Of a stretch of 64,000 nt of DNA, positions 35,248 through 44,400 are shown piece by piece. The DNA is taken from positions 5,713,501 to 5,777,500 of the forward strand of contig NZ_CP020104.1 in the NCBI RefSeq assembly GCF_002056795.1. Reading direction: 5' to 3'. Made by a program: the position numbers and the translations under genes. Source of the DNA: Spirosoma aerolatum (lineage in GTDB: Bacteria > Bacteroidota > Bacteroidia > Cytophagales > Spirosomataceae). Below the pieces are notes generated by a model that saw only the letters and a list, made by a program, of their open reading frames with translations, was not told where the DNA came from and made no database searches. The stretch's first letter is position 1, and each line of letters begins with the position of its first letter.

Positions 35248-37596
35248 CTACATGAGCTTGATTGCAGCTTCTCTAAACTGACGAATCAACTGCTGTAACA
35301 GCTTACTTTTTATATCGGCTTCACTATAAATGCTTTTAATCCAGACCCGGATGGTCAGTTCCACACTATCGCCACCGACGGCTGTAACAAGTAGTTCGGG
35401 TGGGCGATTTTGAATCGTTCCCTCCTGCTGCGACACGGCTTTCGTTACAATATCGTCAACGGTTTTCAAGTCAGTTTCCAGATTCACTTTTAGTGTAAAT
35501 TCCGTTTTCAGATAAGTATCGCCGGAGGTCCAGTTGACGAGCCGATTCGACAGCAGATCACCATTAGGAATCACAACTTCGGATCCCTGCACAGTTATCA
35601 TTTTACTCGACCGGATACCAATGTCGCGAATGCGGCCTTTTTTGTCAGCTATTTCGATGTAATCACCAATCTGAAAAGGCTTTTCGAAGATCAGAATAAT
35701 ACCCGACACAAAGTTGCTGACGATATTCTGCATACCCAGTCCAATCCCGACACTCAACGCTCCGAGCACGACCGTTAACTTATCGATTGACAGGCCAGAA
35801 GCGGCAAAGGCCAGCAATACCCCGGCAATTACAACGACCAGACGGGTTAAGGCAAGCACCGAACTGACCTGGTCAACCTGCCCATCTGAACTGGTGAGCT
35901 TACTTTCGCCAAAGAATAGACCGATGTTTCGTTGCAACAGACTCGACAGGTAGATAATAAGCGCAAATGAAAGTACGCTACTGAGCGTGAAGGTGATGCT
36001 TCCAAACGTGCGTGGTCGGGTCAGTATGTGGCTGAAAAAGTTATAGATACTATCGGCAACGCCCAGGTTAATAAAAAATACCAGCAGCCATAACCCAACA
36101 GCCAGTACGACCAGGCCCTTTTTGAATGACCGTTGGGTGTGGTTAATATTGACCCGTGAGAAAACTCCCCCCGAGCAGGCACTCAGCTTAATCTGGAGTT
36201 CGAGTGCTTCCAGAACTACTTCAATAAAAACACCCAGACCTGTAATCTGAACCAGTCCAATAACCCCTGTGATGCTAAACAGCTTGGCCAAACTGATTCG
36301 GCCAAACATATTGAGCAAAATAGCCAGTCCCTGCAACACCAGGTATAGTTTAACGACTGGCCGGATCATGCGTTCACTCAGATAACGCCGGTGTAACCGT
36401 CTGGAGAACACGACACCGATATAAAAAAAGGCCGCGTTCAATACAATGAGCCAAAGCCGCATGAACAGCGCGTCGCTAATCAGGGTGTTGGTAATCAGCA
36501 GTAACACATACAACCCAGCATTCAGGAGCCACATGCTGAGGTCATGCTTCGAAAAGCGTTTCCAGAGATGAATGGACAGCACGATCAGTAACAAAAACTG
36601 GGTAATTTCAATGTAAATAGCAGGCGACTCGGGCTCAAACAGGGGAGTCAGATTGAGCAATACAATTAACGAGGCCACGATAGGCACCGGCATCAGGCTA
36701 TCGAACTGGATCGGGCCGATCTTCGGCCTCATCAACGCTGTATTGGCTTTTTTATAGTTGGTGAAAACCCAGGCAAAAAACAACCCGGTCAGCAGCAGTA
36801 GCAAAAACCGGTTATCCCAGGTGGATGCAAAAAAGTACTTCAGAATTTTATCCTGCCCCTGATAACTCGATTTCAGAATTGCCTGTACATTGCCGATGGT
36901 AAAGGTAGCGGGGGCATCCCACAGGTAGGGTGACTCCTTCAGCAACGCGTTTTCATTCGACTTCTGCCAACGATCACTTATAGACGTCTGTAAAGTACTG
37001 ACATTCAGATACGTCCCTGATACGTCAGCCAGCAACCGACTTACCGTATCCAGACGGGCAGTTGTACGTGTACCAGCTTCCTGAAGTTGTAATCGAATAT
37101 CGGTTAACTGCCCGACGTACAGCTTCTTTTCGGTCGAATCATTGGCCGCCACAATCAATAGCGAATCCCCACTCAGGCTGAGAACCTGATCGAGCTGGCT
37201 TTGTAAATCATTATTCGACTTAGCCAACGCAGTTCGCCAACCCCTCAGCCGCTCCAGCGCATCGTTCAGAATCAGGTTATAATTGGCAAGACTCTTGGCA
37301 TCAACGATTTTTCGGTGGTTTCGTAGATCGGCAGCAATAGGCGCAATGTTCGCCTTGACATCAGCCAATCCTGCACGTATACGGGCAACGCCGTATCCTT
37401 TTTTATTGGTAGCCCGTATCTCCGTAATAATCGACTGCGCCCGCTGAATCTTAAATAATAAGGTGTCTGGAATGGTTTGACCTAGTGCCGTTTCATTCGT
37501 CTGAGTCGTATCCTGCGCTGACAAGATAGATCCACTAACCGTTATACACAGGCTTACCAGCATTAGCCTGCTTAGAACCTTTTTGACTTTCTTCAT
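35248..37596 (-). CDS. Large mechanosensitive ion channel (MscS/MscK type)
   Basis: 782 residues. Signal peptide (about 1-27), a periplasmic helical/coiled-coil region (30-240), about ten membrane helices (250-600) and the C-terminal MscS core. The pore helix reads VLGALSVGIGLGMQNIVSNFVSG, followed by FEKPFQIGDYIEI and IRDIGIRSSKMITVQGSEVVIPNG. It opens under membrane tension to release solutes during hypo-osmotic shock. Length is like MscK/YbdG-class channels with extra domains. Single-gene unit. Confidence 0.92.
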   Translation of the reverse strand: MKKVKKVLSRLMLVSLCITVSGSILSAQDTTQTNETALGQTIPDTLLFKIQRAQSIITEIRATNKKGYGVARIRAGLADVKANIAPIAADLRNHRKIVDAKSLANYNLILNDALERLRGWRTALAKSNNDLQSQLDQVLSLSGDSLLIVAANDSTEKKLYVGQLTDIRLQLQEAGTRTTARLDTVSRLLADVSGTYLNVSTLQTSISDRWQKSNENALLKESPYLWDAPATFTIGNVQAILKSSYQGQDKILKYFFASTWDNRFLLLLLTGLFFAWVFTNYKKANTALMRPKIGPIQFDSLMPVPIVASLIVLLNLTPLFEPESPAIYIEITQFLLLIVLSIHLWKRFSKHDLSMWLLNAGLYVLLLITNTLISDALFMRLWLIVLNAAFFYIGVVFSRRLHRRYLSERMIRPVVKLYLVLQGLAILLNMFGRISLAKLFSITGVIGLVQITGLGVFIEVVLEALELQIKLSACSGGVFSRVNINHTQRSFKKGLVVLAVGLWLLVFFINLGVADSIYNFFSHILTRPRTFGSITFTLSSVLSFALIIYLSSLLQRNIGLFFGESKLTSSDGQVDQVSSVLALTRLVVVIAGVLLAFAASGLSIDKLTVVLGALSVGIGLGMQNIVSNFVSGIILIFEKPFQIGDYIEIADKKGRIRDIGIRSSKMITVQGSEVVIPNGDLLSNRLVNWTSGDTYLKTEFTLKVNLETDLKTVDDIVTKAVSQQEGTIQNRPPELLVTAVGGDSVELTIRVWIKSIYSEADIKSKLLQQLIRQFREAAIKLM

Positions 37597-37937
37597 ACGT
37601 TACAATTCATCGTCAATCACCGCTTTACAACACCTGGTTTCGACGATCCTATTGCTTCCTTTAACCAGATGCTATTGTCTTTATTAACCCAATTAGCCAT
37701 TTCCTGTTCGACCAGAGCAGTCACAACGCTTTCGATATACGCTTTCTGACACTGACTATGTTCTGGAGGATGCGCGAACATCAGGTCTAGCCTATTCGTC
37801 CCCTTGCACCGTGTTTGTTAGGTAACGGCCTTACGAGCAACGCAAGACAAATCATCAGATTGTTTGCATAAGTCGCTGGCTATCGTCCTCCATTTTTCGT
37901 AATTTATCAGCACCGTAACCCTCAATGTAGCAATTGT
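37597..37937. other. Intergenic region, nothing seen
   Basis: 341 bp upstream of the MscS gene and before the decayed SDR. No ORF with family support, RNA or repeat was found; it may contain the lost N-terminal half of the SDR. Confidence 0.4.
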
Positions 37938-38346
37938 ATGGAACAACACGATGCGCCAAAACCCAACTCTCTGGCCTTAATCAAAACGGATGCATTAGGG
38001 GCACTTAGCAAACAGTATGTGGACACCGACCTAGATCGTGAGCTGGATATTATCCACCAGTAAGCTACCGGGTCCCTTTCAGGTGGTATATCATGCAACC
38101 AAAACGGTTATCCTATACCGAAGCTATTCGGAATGAGGGAAAAGGAACAAACGTAACGGCCCTTTTAGCGGGCTCAACCGATACCGATTTTTCCATAAAG
38201 CGGAGATGGGAAATGCGAAAATTGTGAAAGAAGGAAGTTTGGACGACCCGGCAAAAGTGGCTAAAGATGGGTATGAAACACAGCAGGCAAATGAAGAGAA
38301 AGTGGTTTCGGGCTTCAGAAACAAACTGCAAGGTCGCTGCCAGTAA
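37938..38346 (+). pseudogene. Decayed short-chain dehydrogenase (DltE-like)
   Basis: Three frames together spell the C-terminal half of an SDR. A 41-codon piece (37938-38063) ends YVDTDLDRELDIIH. Next, in another frame, SKLPGPFQVVYHATK carries the catalytic YxxxK (Tyr and Lys near 38084-38102). Then, shifted again, EAIRNEGKGTNVTALLAGSTDTDF. After a single T missing from a T5 run near 38188-38192, FFHKAEMGNAKIVKEG..DDPAKVAKDGYE..VVSGFRNKLQ runs to the stop at 38344-38346. About 30 residues between the IIH and SKLPG parts are absent, as is the nucleotide-binding N-terminus. This is clearly non-functional. Confidence 0.75.
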
Positions 38347-38354
38347 TATTATGC

Positions 38355-38380
38355 CCGATAGTCTGGTACCAGACTATCGG
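38355..38380. repeat. Perfect 26-bp palindrome
   Basis: CCGATAGTCTGG (38355-38366) mirrors CCAGACTATCGG around TA, 8 bp after the pseudogene stop. Probably the old terminator of the SDR gene. Confidence 0.7.
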
Positions 38381-38433
38381 CACAAACAATCGGAACCGCG
38401 CAATAAACCCTAACCGTGTCAAATCCTAAAACG

Positions 38434-38467
38434 GACTTTCCGAAAGGTTTACACTTTTCGGAAAGTC
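38434..38467. terminator. Hairpin downstream of the NTF2-like gene
   Basis: GACTTTCCGAAA (38434-38445) pairs with TTTCGGAAAGTC (38456-38467), 10-nt loop. It lies 17 bp from the stop of the minus-strand gene at 38485 and would end that operon. Confidence 0.65.
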
Positions 38468-38484
38468 GACGTTAGCCGCTCACT

Positions 38485-38922
38485 TTACGAGTGATCGAAA
38501 ATCATCCGCCAACCTGCACGGGTTTTAGCCCAAACTGTCGTAAACCAGCCAGTTCGATCCGGCTTACTCCCTCCGCTAAGTACGTAATGGCCCGTCACAA
38601 GCGCATTAGCCTTTCCTAAAAGCCGAACGCTAACATGCTCGTAACGAAGTTGTTGAAGCGGCCTACCTGTTTTCCAGAAACCGTTGCGCATGGTATTCTC
38701 AATTACCTCAACGCCCCCTCGTGGCCCGTTAGGCCCCATCTCCTGAGCATCAGGCGTGTAGGCGCTGAGGTACTGTTGCAGATTGCCTCGATTCCAACCC
38801 GCCGAGGTTGAGTCGAGTGCCTGCCGAATTTGTTCTTCGGCCGAAGGTTTTGGTTTAGCCTGACTTACGAAGCTTAGCAATAGGAATACACATAGAGCAG
38901 GCAGAATATTGACGATTTTCAT
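38485..38922 (-). CDS. Secreted SnoaL/NTF2-like protein (DUF4440 type)
   Basis: 145 residues from the Met at 38922 (MKIVNILPAL); Mets at 38931 and 38955 are alternatives. Signal peptide about 1-22 (FVSQAK). The NTF2-like body has SAEEQIRQALDSTSAGWNRGNLQQYLSAYTPDAQ, RGGVEVIENTMRNGF, NALVTGHYVLSGG and WFTTVWAKTRAGWRMIFDHS. Such domains bind small hydrophobic molecules or serve as minor enzymes. It is the last gene of the minus-strand run HTCS - mutarotase - ManD, so it may take part in the same carbohydrate pathway. Confidence 0.8.
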   Translation of the reverse strand: MKIVNILPALCVFLLLSFVSQAKPKPSAEEQIRQALDSTSAGWNRGNLQQYLSAYTPDAQEMGPNGPRGGVEVIENTMRNGFWKTGRPLQQLRYEHVSVRLLGKANALVTGHYVLSGGSKPDRTGWFTTVWAKTRAGWRMIFDHS

Positions 38923-38962
38923 ATCGGTCATTCGTTTATAAAATACGGGCCTCACTATGCTT

Positions 38963-40327
38963 TTAGGGCTTTAAAATCGTACCGTCGTTTTTGCGGACTG
39001 TCCAGCGCGACTTGGTGCCGATGGGGTATTTAGCCGCTTCTTTTTCATTGATATCAATTCCCAACCCTGGCGTCTCATTAATCTGGTAATACCCGTTTTT
39101 GATCGTCGGGCAACCGGGAAATACTTCCTTTACTTTATCGCTGAACATTTGCGACTCCTGAATCCCAAAGTTCCAGACGGCGATGTCGATGTTGTTATTA
39201 GCTGCGTGTCCTACTGGCGAGGTATCACCTGGCCCATGCCAGGCTGTCCGAACGTTGAACCATTCACCCAGTCGGGCCACTTTCATCGCGGGTGTAATGC
39301 CGCCAATCTGTGAGATGTGGATTCGAATAAAGTCGAACAGGTGGTTGGCCATTGGTTCTTTAAACTCATTGATGTTGTTGAACAACTCACCCATCGCAAT
39401 AGGTACCGCCGTCGTCTGTCGCAATTGCCTGAACCAGTTCATATTTTCGGGCGAGAACGGATCTTCAATGAAATAGGGGCGGTATTCTTCCAGACCTTTA
39501 ATCATGTTGATGGCATCAATGGGCTCGGTTAACTCATGCATATCATGCAGGAGCTGCACATCTTCGCCACAGCGTTTGCGTACGACGTCGAACATCTTAG
39601 GCACCCGTTTCAGATAAGTTTTCTGATCCGAGAAATCGTCGGTTTCACGGCCATATCCAGCCGTCTTGAAATCGGGCTTTAACTCCTGCATAGCCCCTAC
39701 ACCACCATAGCCCCCCTGCTGAATGCGAACGTGCCGGAAGCCCATCGCCATAAACTCCTGTACCTTATCGGCAATGGCTTCGGGCGTGGGACCGCTGGCG
39801 TGGGTATATGTATCGACCGCAATCCGGCTCTTGCCGCCAAGAAGCTGATAAACCGGCATGTTGGCTCGTTTACCCTTAATATCCCAGAGCGCCTGATCGA
39901 GTCCAGAAAGGGCGTTGTTCAGCACCGGGCCATTTCGCCAGTAGGAACTAACATAGGCCGACTGCCACATATCTTCTATGTTGTCGACGTCTTTGCCTAC
40001 GCAAAACTCATTCAGGTAGATATTGACGGCCGGAATCACGACATGAGCACGTTGGGTAAACGTAGCACAACCCAGCCCATACAAACCTGGCTCAGAGGTT
40101 TCGACCTTCACAATCACCAGGTTCGGGCCACCGGGAGCCGTTGTAATAGCCCGGACGTTTTTGATGGTAACAGGAGCTACGCCTTTGGCATAGGCAGGGG
40201 TTTCGTAGGTTTCGGCTCTGGCTTTGGGACTATCGAACAAACCCAGAATACCAGCGGCCGACCCTAACCCGGCTAACTTTAGCGCATTCCGTCGACTGGT
40301 TTCCAACGGCATTTCTGATTGACTCAT
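38963..40327 (-). CDS. Enolase-superfamily dehydratase, ManD/RspA-like, with Tat signal
   Basis: 454 residues. Residues 10-35 look like a Tat signal (SRRNALKLAGLGSAAG, then KARAE). The capping domain and barrel follow. Likely metal ligands and acid/base are in LLHDMHEL (Asp-x-His), FIEDPFSPEN (Glu) and IAMGELFNN (Glu); RIHISQIGG and HGPGDTSPVGHAANN complete the site. The Asp-x-His pair is the ManD pattern, where D-mannonate is dehydrated to 2-keto-3-deoxygluconate, but many members act on other sugar acids. Export is unusual for this family. It is 8 bp from the NTF2-like frame and 89 bp after the mutarotase-like gene. Confidence 0.85.
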   Translation of the reverse strand: MSQSEMPLETSRRNALKLAGLGSAAGILGLFDSPKARAETYETPAYAKGVAPVTIKNVRAITTAPGGPNLVIVKVETSEPGLYGLGCATFTQRAHVVIPAVNIYLNEFCVGKDVDNIEDMWQSAYVSSYWRNGPVLNNALSGLDQALWDIKGKRANMPVYQLLGGKSRIAVDTYTHASGPTPEAIADKVQEFMAMGFRHVRIQQGGYGGVGAMQELKPDFKTAGYGRETDDFSDQKTYLKRVPKMFDVVRKRCGEDVQLLHDMHELTEPIDAINMIKGLEEYRPYFIEDPFSPENMNWFRQLRQTTAVPIAMGELFNNINEFKEPMANHLFDFIRIHISQIGGITPAMKVARLGEWFNVRTAWHGPGDTSPVGHAANNNIDIAVWNFGIQESQMFSDKVKEVFPGCPTIKNGYYQINETPGLGIDINEKEAAKYPIGTKSRWTVRKNDGTILKP

Positions 40328-40416
40328 GTTGGCGATGTAGTTAAAGGCTTAAAAAAAGGGGTTAAACACAAGGTAGCAGGGAGATTCTACGTCTTCTCCG
40401 TGTCTTTGTGTTGACA

Positions 40417-41430
40417 TTAGTTTACGTAATACTGATAAGCGATTTGCCAACTGAACGTCTGCCCAGGTTCGATTTTGATCGTAACATACGGTTCAGGGCT
40501 TACCGTGGTCGACGACGACCAGTACACCATGCGGGAAATGTCCCGGTCGCCGGTTACGGTTACACCAGCGCCGGTTTTGGTATTGTCGACTGTGAGGTTA
40601 TACCGCATGGATTGCCCATTAGCCAGATTCGGATAATAAACGGTTTCGCCTTTCGCCAGATCACTGAGGTAAACAAGCTGTCCATTCTGAAAGCGAACCC
40701 GGTCAGTAACCCCTTTTCCGCCATCAGTCGATAAGGCTGACATCGGAAATTTGATTGCATACCCTGGCCCCGTCGGCTGTTGATCGATGACAAAAAAATT
40801 GTGATTATAGGACGTCGTTTCGATGGCCCGATTTCCGGTATTTTTCAGGCTATGCTTAATAACCAGTTCCGGCTTATTTTTGGTTAGCGTCAGCGTTTTC
40901 CGGTATGAATAGGCATAGGCTGTATCGGCCAGCGTATGAACAAACTGCACCTGATCGGCCTTCTTCGTTATAGTCCACACTCCCGGATTCGCAATCGGAT
41001 AATAGGTAAAGGCATTGTACGGCTTTTCGTCGGGGCGGGTCAGGCTCCCCACTCCGATTTTCACGAATGTACCACCCGGTTTTATATCGGTATAACCCAA
41101 TGGACCAAACTCCTCAACGGGTCCCATGATCGCATCGTGTAGCGTAGGGCTGTAGGTATCGAACCACTTTCCATGATACGTATGTCCTTTGTACTCAAGG
41201 CTAGCTACCACCCCCGCCCAGTCGAAACGCGTACCCCGATAGTAGCCCGTCTCAGCATCGGGTAGGTAGAGTTGTGCCCGAACCAATCCGTTAGTAATCT
41301 CCGTTACAGGACTATCGAACGCAGGGCGCATACTGATGGATAGTACGGCCAGCAAACCGCAAAGTGCGAACGAGTGCCGTAACAGCCATTGAACAAGTGT
41401 CGTAACGGATGCTGAACGAGTGGTCTTCAT
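40417..41430 (-). CDS. Exported galactose-mutarotase-like protein
   Basis: 337 residues from the Met at 41430 (MKTTRSASV). The longer frame to 41619 overlaps the regulator gene and is rejected. One N-terminal hydrophobic segment (HSFALCGLLAVLSI) acts as signal or anchor. The body reads as the aldose-epimerase supersandwich: VRAQLYLPDAETGYYRGTRFDWAG, EEFGPLGYTDIKPGGTFVKIGVG, ELVIKHSLKNTGNRAIETTSYNHNFFVID, YVTIKIEPGQTFSWQIAYQYY. The SYNHNFF His would be at the catalytic position. Likely binds or epimerises the sugar released by this locus. Confidence 0.75.
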   Translation of the reverse strand: MKTTRSASVTTLVQWLLRHSFALCGLLAVLSISMRPAFDSPVTEITNGLVRAQLYLPDAETGYYRGTRFDWAGVVASLEYKGHTYHGKWFDTYSPTLHDAIMGPVEEFGPLGYTDIKPGGTFVKIGVGSLTRPDEKPYNAFTYYPIANPGVWTITKKADQVQFVHTLADTAYAYSYRKTLTLTKNKPELVIKHSLKNTGNRAIETTSYNHNFFVIDQQPTGPGYAIKFPMSALSTDGGKGVTDRVRFQNGQLVYLSDLAKGETVYYPNLANGQSMRYNLTVDNTKTGAGVTVTGDRDISRMVYWSSSTTVSPEPYVTIKIEPGQTFSWQIAYQYYVN

Positions 41431-41491
41431 AAAATCCGGCTCTATTTCCATGGAAAAAGGCCAGAAATTAGTTGACTTACTTATGCTGTCC

Positions 41492-44400
41492 TCAGCAAAC
41501 TTCTGGTTGCACGTCGCGTTCGGCTCTATGCTTTCGGGCATACTCAGATGGCGATACCCCATGAACCTGCTGGAATGACTTTCGGAAGTACTTGACATCT
41601 TCCAGCCCAACCAGTGCACATACTTCCGAAATACGAAGCTGGCTGGAGGCCAACAACTGAGCAGCCCGTTTCATGCGAACATCGTTGATGAACTCCACCA
41701 CCGACTGGCCAGTAATGCTTTTGATACGTCGATAAAACACCGACCGACTCATCGCCATTTCCTTGACTAATTCCAGTACCGAAAATTCAGGTTCGCCCAG
41801 ATTCTTTTCAACAATGCTCATGGCCGTTTCCAGAAATACTTTATCTGCATCAGGAATTAAGACTTCTGTAGGCTCCAGCAGGATTTTCTGTTGATAATAC
41901 TGGCGCAGTTTCAGGCGATTATGCACCAGGGTATTCACTTTGGCAATGAGCAGATCAGGGTTGAACGGCTTACTGATGTACTCGTCGGCGCCCGTTTCCA
42001 ACCCTTCAATTTCATGCACAACAGCCACCCTGGCTGTAAGCAGTACGACCGGAATATGCAGTGTTTTCGGGTGCTGTTTAATTTTTTTGCAAAGGTCGAG
42101 CCCGTCGCTACGCGGCATCATAATATCACTGATGATTACATCCGGCATAAGTTGCAGAGCCTGCTCCCAGCCATCGATGCCATCGACAGCCGTAAATACT
42201 TCAAATTTGGCGGCAAACAAATGCGTAATGTATTGCCTTACATCGCTGTTGTCCTCAACGATTAGCAGACGCAATGTGGCAGAGGCTAAGTCGGTTGGCG
42301 CTACTGTAATCTCATCGATAAATGGCTGAGGGTGTACCGATAAAGCGGGACCTGATGCATCGAGTGCCAGATCAGATGTGGCCAGGTGATCTTTACCAAA
42401 AGGCAGTCGGATGACGAAGGTAGTACCTTGCCCTACCTGACTGGTCAGAGACACTTCACCCCCATGTCGTTCAATAAACTGTTTCACCAGCGATAACCCA
42501 ATACCCGTTCCAACCACCCGCATATTGGCCGTATGCGACGCCTGATAATATAGATCAAAAATGCGGCTGAGTTCTTCCGGTTTTATGCCGATTCCTTCAT
42601 CACGAACGGTAATATCGAGGTAATTGGTCTGAAGTTTTTGCTGTTGAAAACGAGCCGGTTGCTTTACATCACCAACCACGCGGATACTCAAATGAACGCC
42701 ATGGCCCTCCGACGTATATTTCAAAGCGTTAGAGAGTACGTTGATAACCGCCACTTCGAGTTTACTCCGATCAAAGTAAAGCATGACAGGCTCAGGAAGC
42801 GTATCGATGGTGTAATGAATCTGTTGTTCCTCCGCTTTAAGCTTGAACATCAGGAATAGCTCAACCAGAAATGAAACGGCATCGCTTTTGACAGCCTGGA
42901 GCGGTATGTGCTGTGATTCCATCTTACGAAAATCCAGCAATTGATTAATTAACGACAGTAGTCGGCGGGTCTGCTGATGGACGAGCAATACCTTATCCTT
43001 CATGCCATTGAATTTCCAGGCCGATGCCGCCAGTTCTTCCATAGGCCCCAGGATTAGGGTTAATGGTGTGCGTAACTCGTGCGATACATTGGTAAAAAAT
43101 TCCAGTTTCAGGTCGCTGAGTTCTTTCTCTTTCTCATACTGAAAATGTTCGAACGCAATCTTGTTTTTCAAGGCCTGCTGCTGCAACAGAACCCGTCGGG
43201 CCAGTAGCAATGCCCCGCCTATCAGCAGTGTGTATAATGAATACGCCCACCAGGTTTTCCACCAGGGCGGCAGAATCGTCAATCGTAAGGTAGCCGGATG
43301 GTGCGTCCATTGCCCCTCGCCATTTTCGGCTTTCACCTGAAACATGTAATTTCCGGCGGGTAAGTTGGCAAAACTGGCCGTTCGCTGCCCAGGAGCGAGT
43401 TGCACCCAATTGTCGTTATAGCCAACCAATTGATAAGCATAGCGGTGTTTTTTAGGGTTAGCAAAGTTTAACCCAACGAATGAAATCGAGAAGTCATTTT
43501 CAGCCGCTTCTATCTGAAGGGTTTGCGCTTTGTTGAGTGGCTTCTGAATCAGAACCCGGCCATTTACGGACTGCCCAACACCAATCGGCTGATTGGCAAT
43601 CGACAAGCCGGTAATTCGCACAAAAGGTGGGTATGGATTGGCCTGAATTGCCCGAGGCTGGAGGTAGGTAATACCGTTGATGCCGCCAAAATACAGGGTT
43701 TCATCCCTCGACTTACACGCGGCTCCTACTTTAAACGAATTACTTTGTACCCCATCCACCACATTATACCGAATCACCTGATGTGTCACGGGGTTCACCC
43801 GAATCAGCCCTTCGCTCCCCAGCCATAGGTTACCCTGACTATCTTCAATAATACTTTCTACATCACTGTCGGGTAGCCAGGCGGCACAGGAACGTATTTC
43901 TTCCTGCCCCTTCTGATTCCGAACAATCTGATGTAATCCTCCCCCAATGGTTCCAACCCATATGACTCCCCGGCGATCTTTAAGCAGAGGCCAGGCATAG
44001 TTTACCCGTAGGCTGGTCGGATTGTGTGTATCATGCTTAAACTGCTGAAGTAGTACCAGTCGATCAGGCTGTACCCGTAGTTTCAGCACACCGGCATCCT
44101 GCGTACTGGCCCAAAGCACATTGTCAGCCGGATCGTAAAGCAAAAACGTAAACCGATCGGAAGGTAACGCGCTATTCCGGCTGGTATATCTGGCCACTAT
44201 CTGACCATCGCGGTTCATGCGGGTAAGTCCATAGCTAAAGGAAGCCGTCCAGAGCATACCGAATTTATCTTCAGCAATGCTTTCTATATAGTGATATAGA
44301 CCATCATGATGCGGGAAGGTTTTGATGATCTCCCGGCCATTCTGCCGACGGATCGAAATTAGTCCGTCATAACGAGCACTAAACCAAAGCGTGCCGTTTG

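Noticed and set aside
41431..41619. N-terminal extension of the mutarotase-like gene
   Set aside because: Would overlap the HTCS coding region by 128 bp and places non-family residues before the signal segment.
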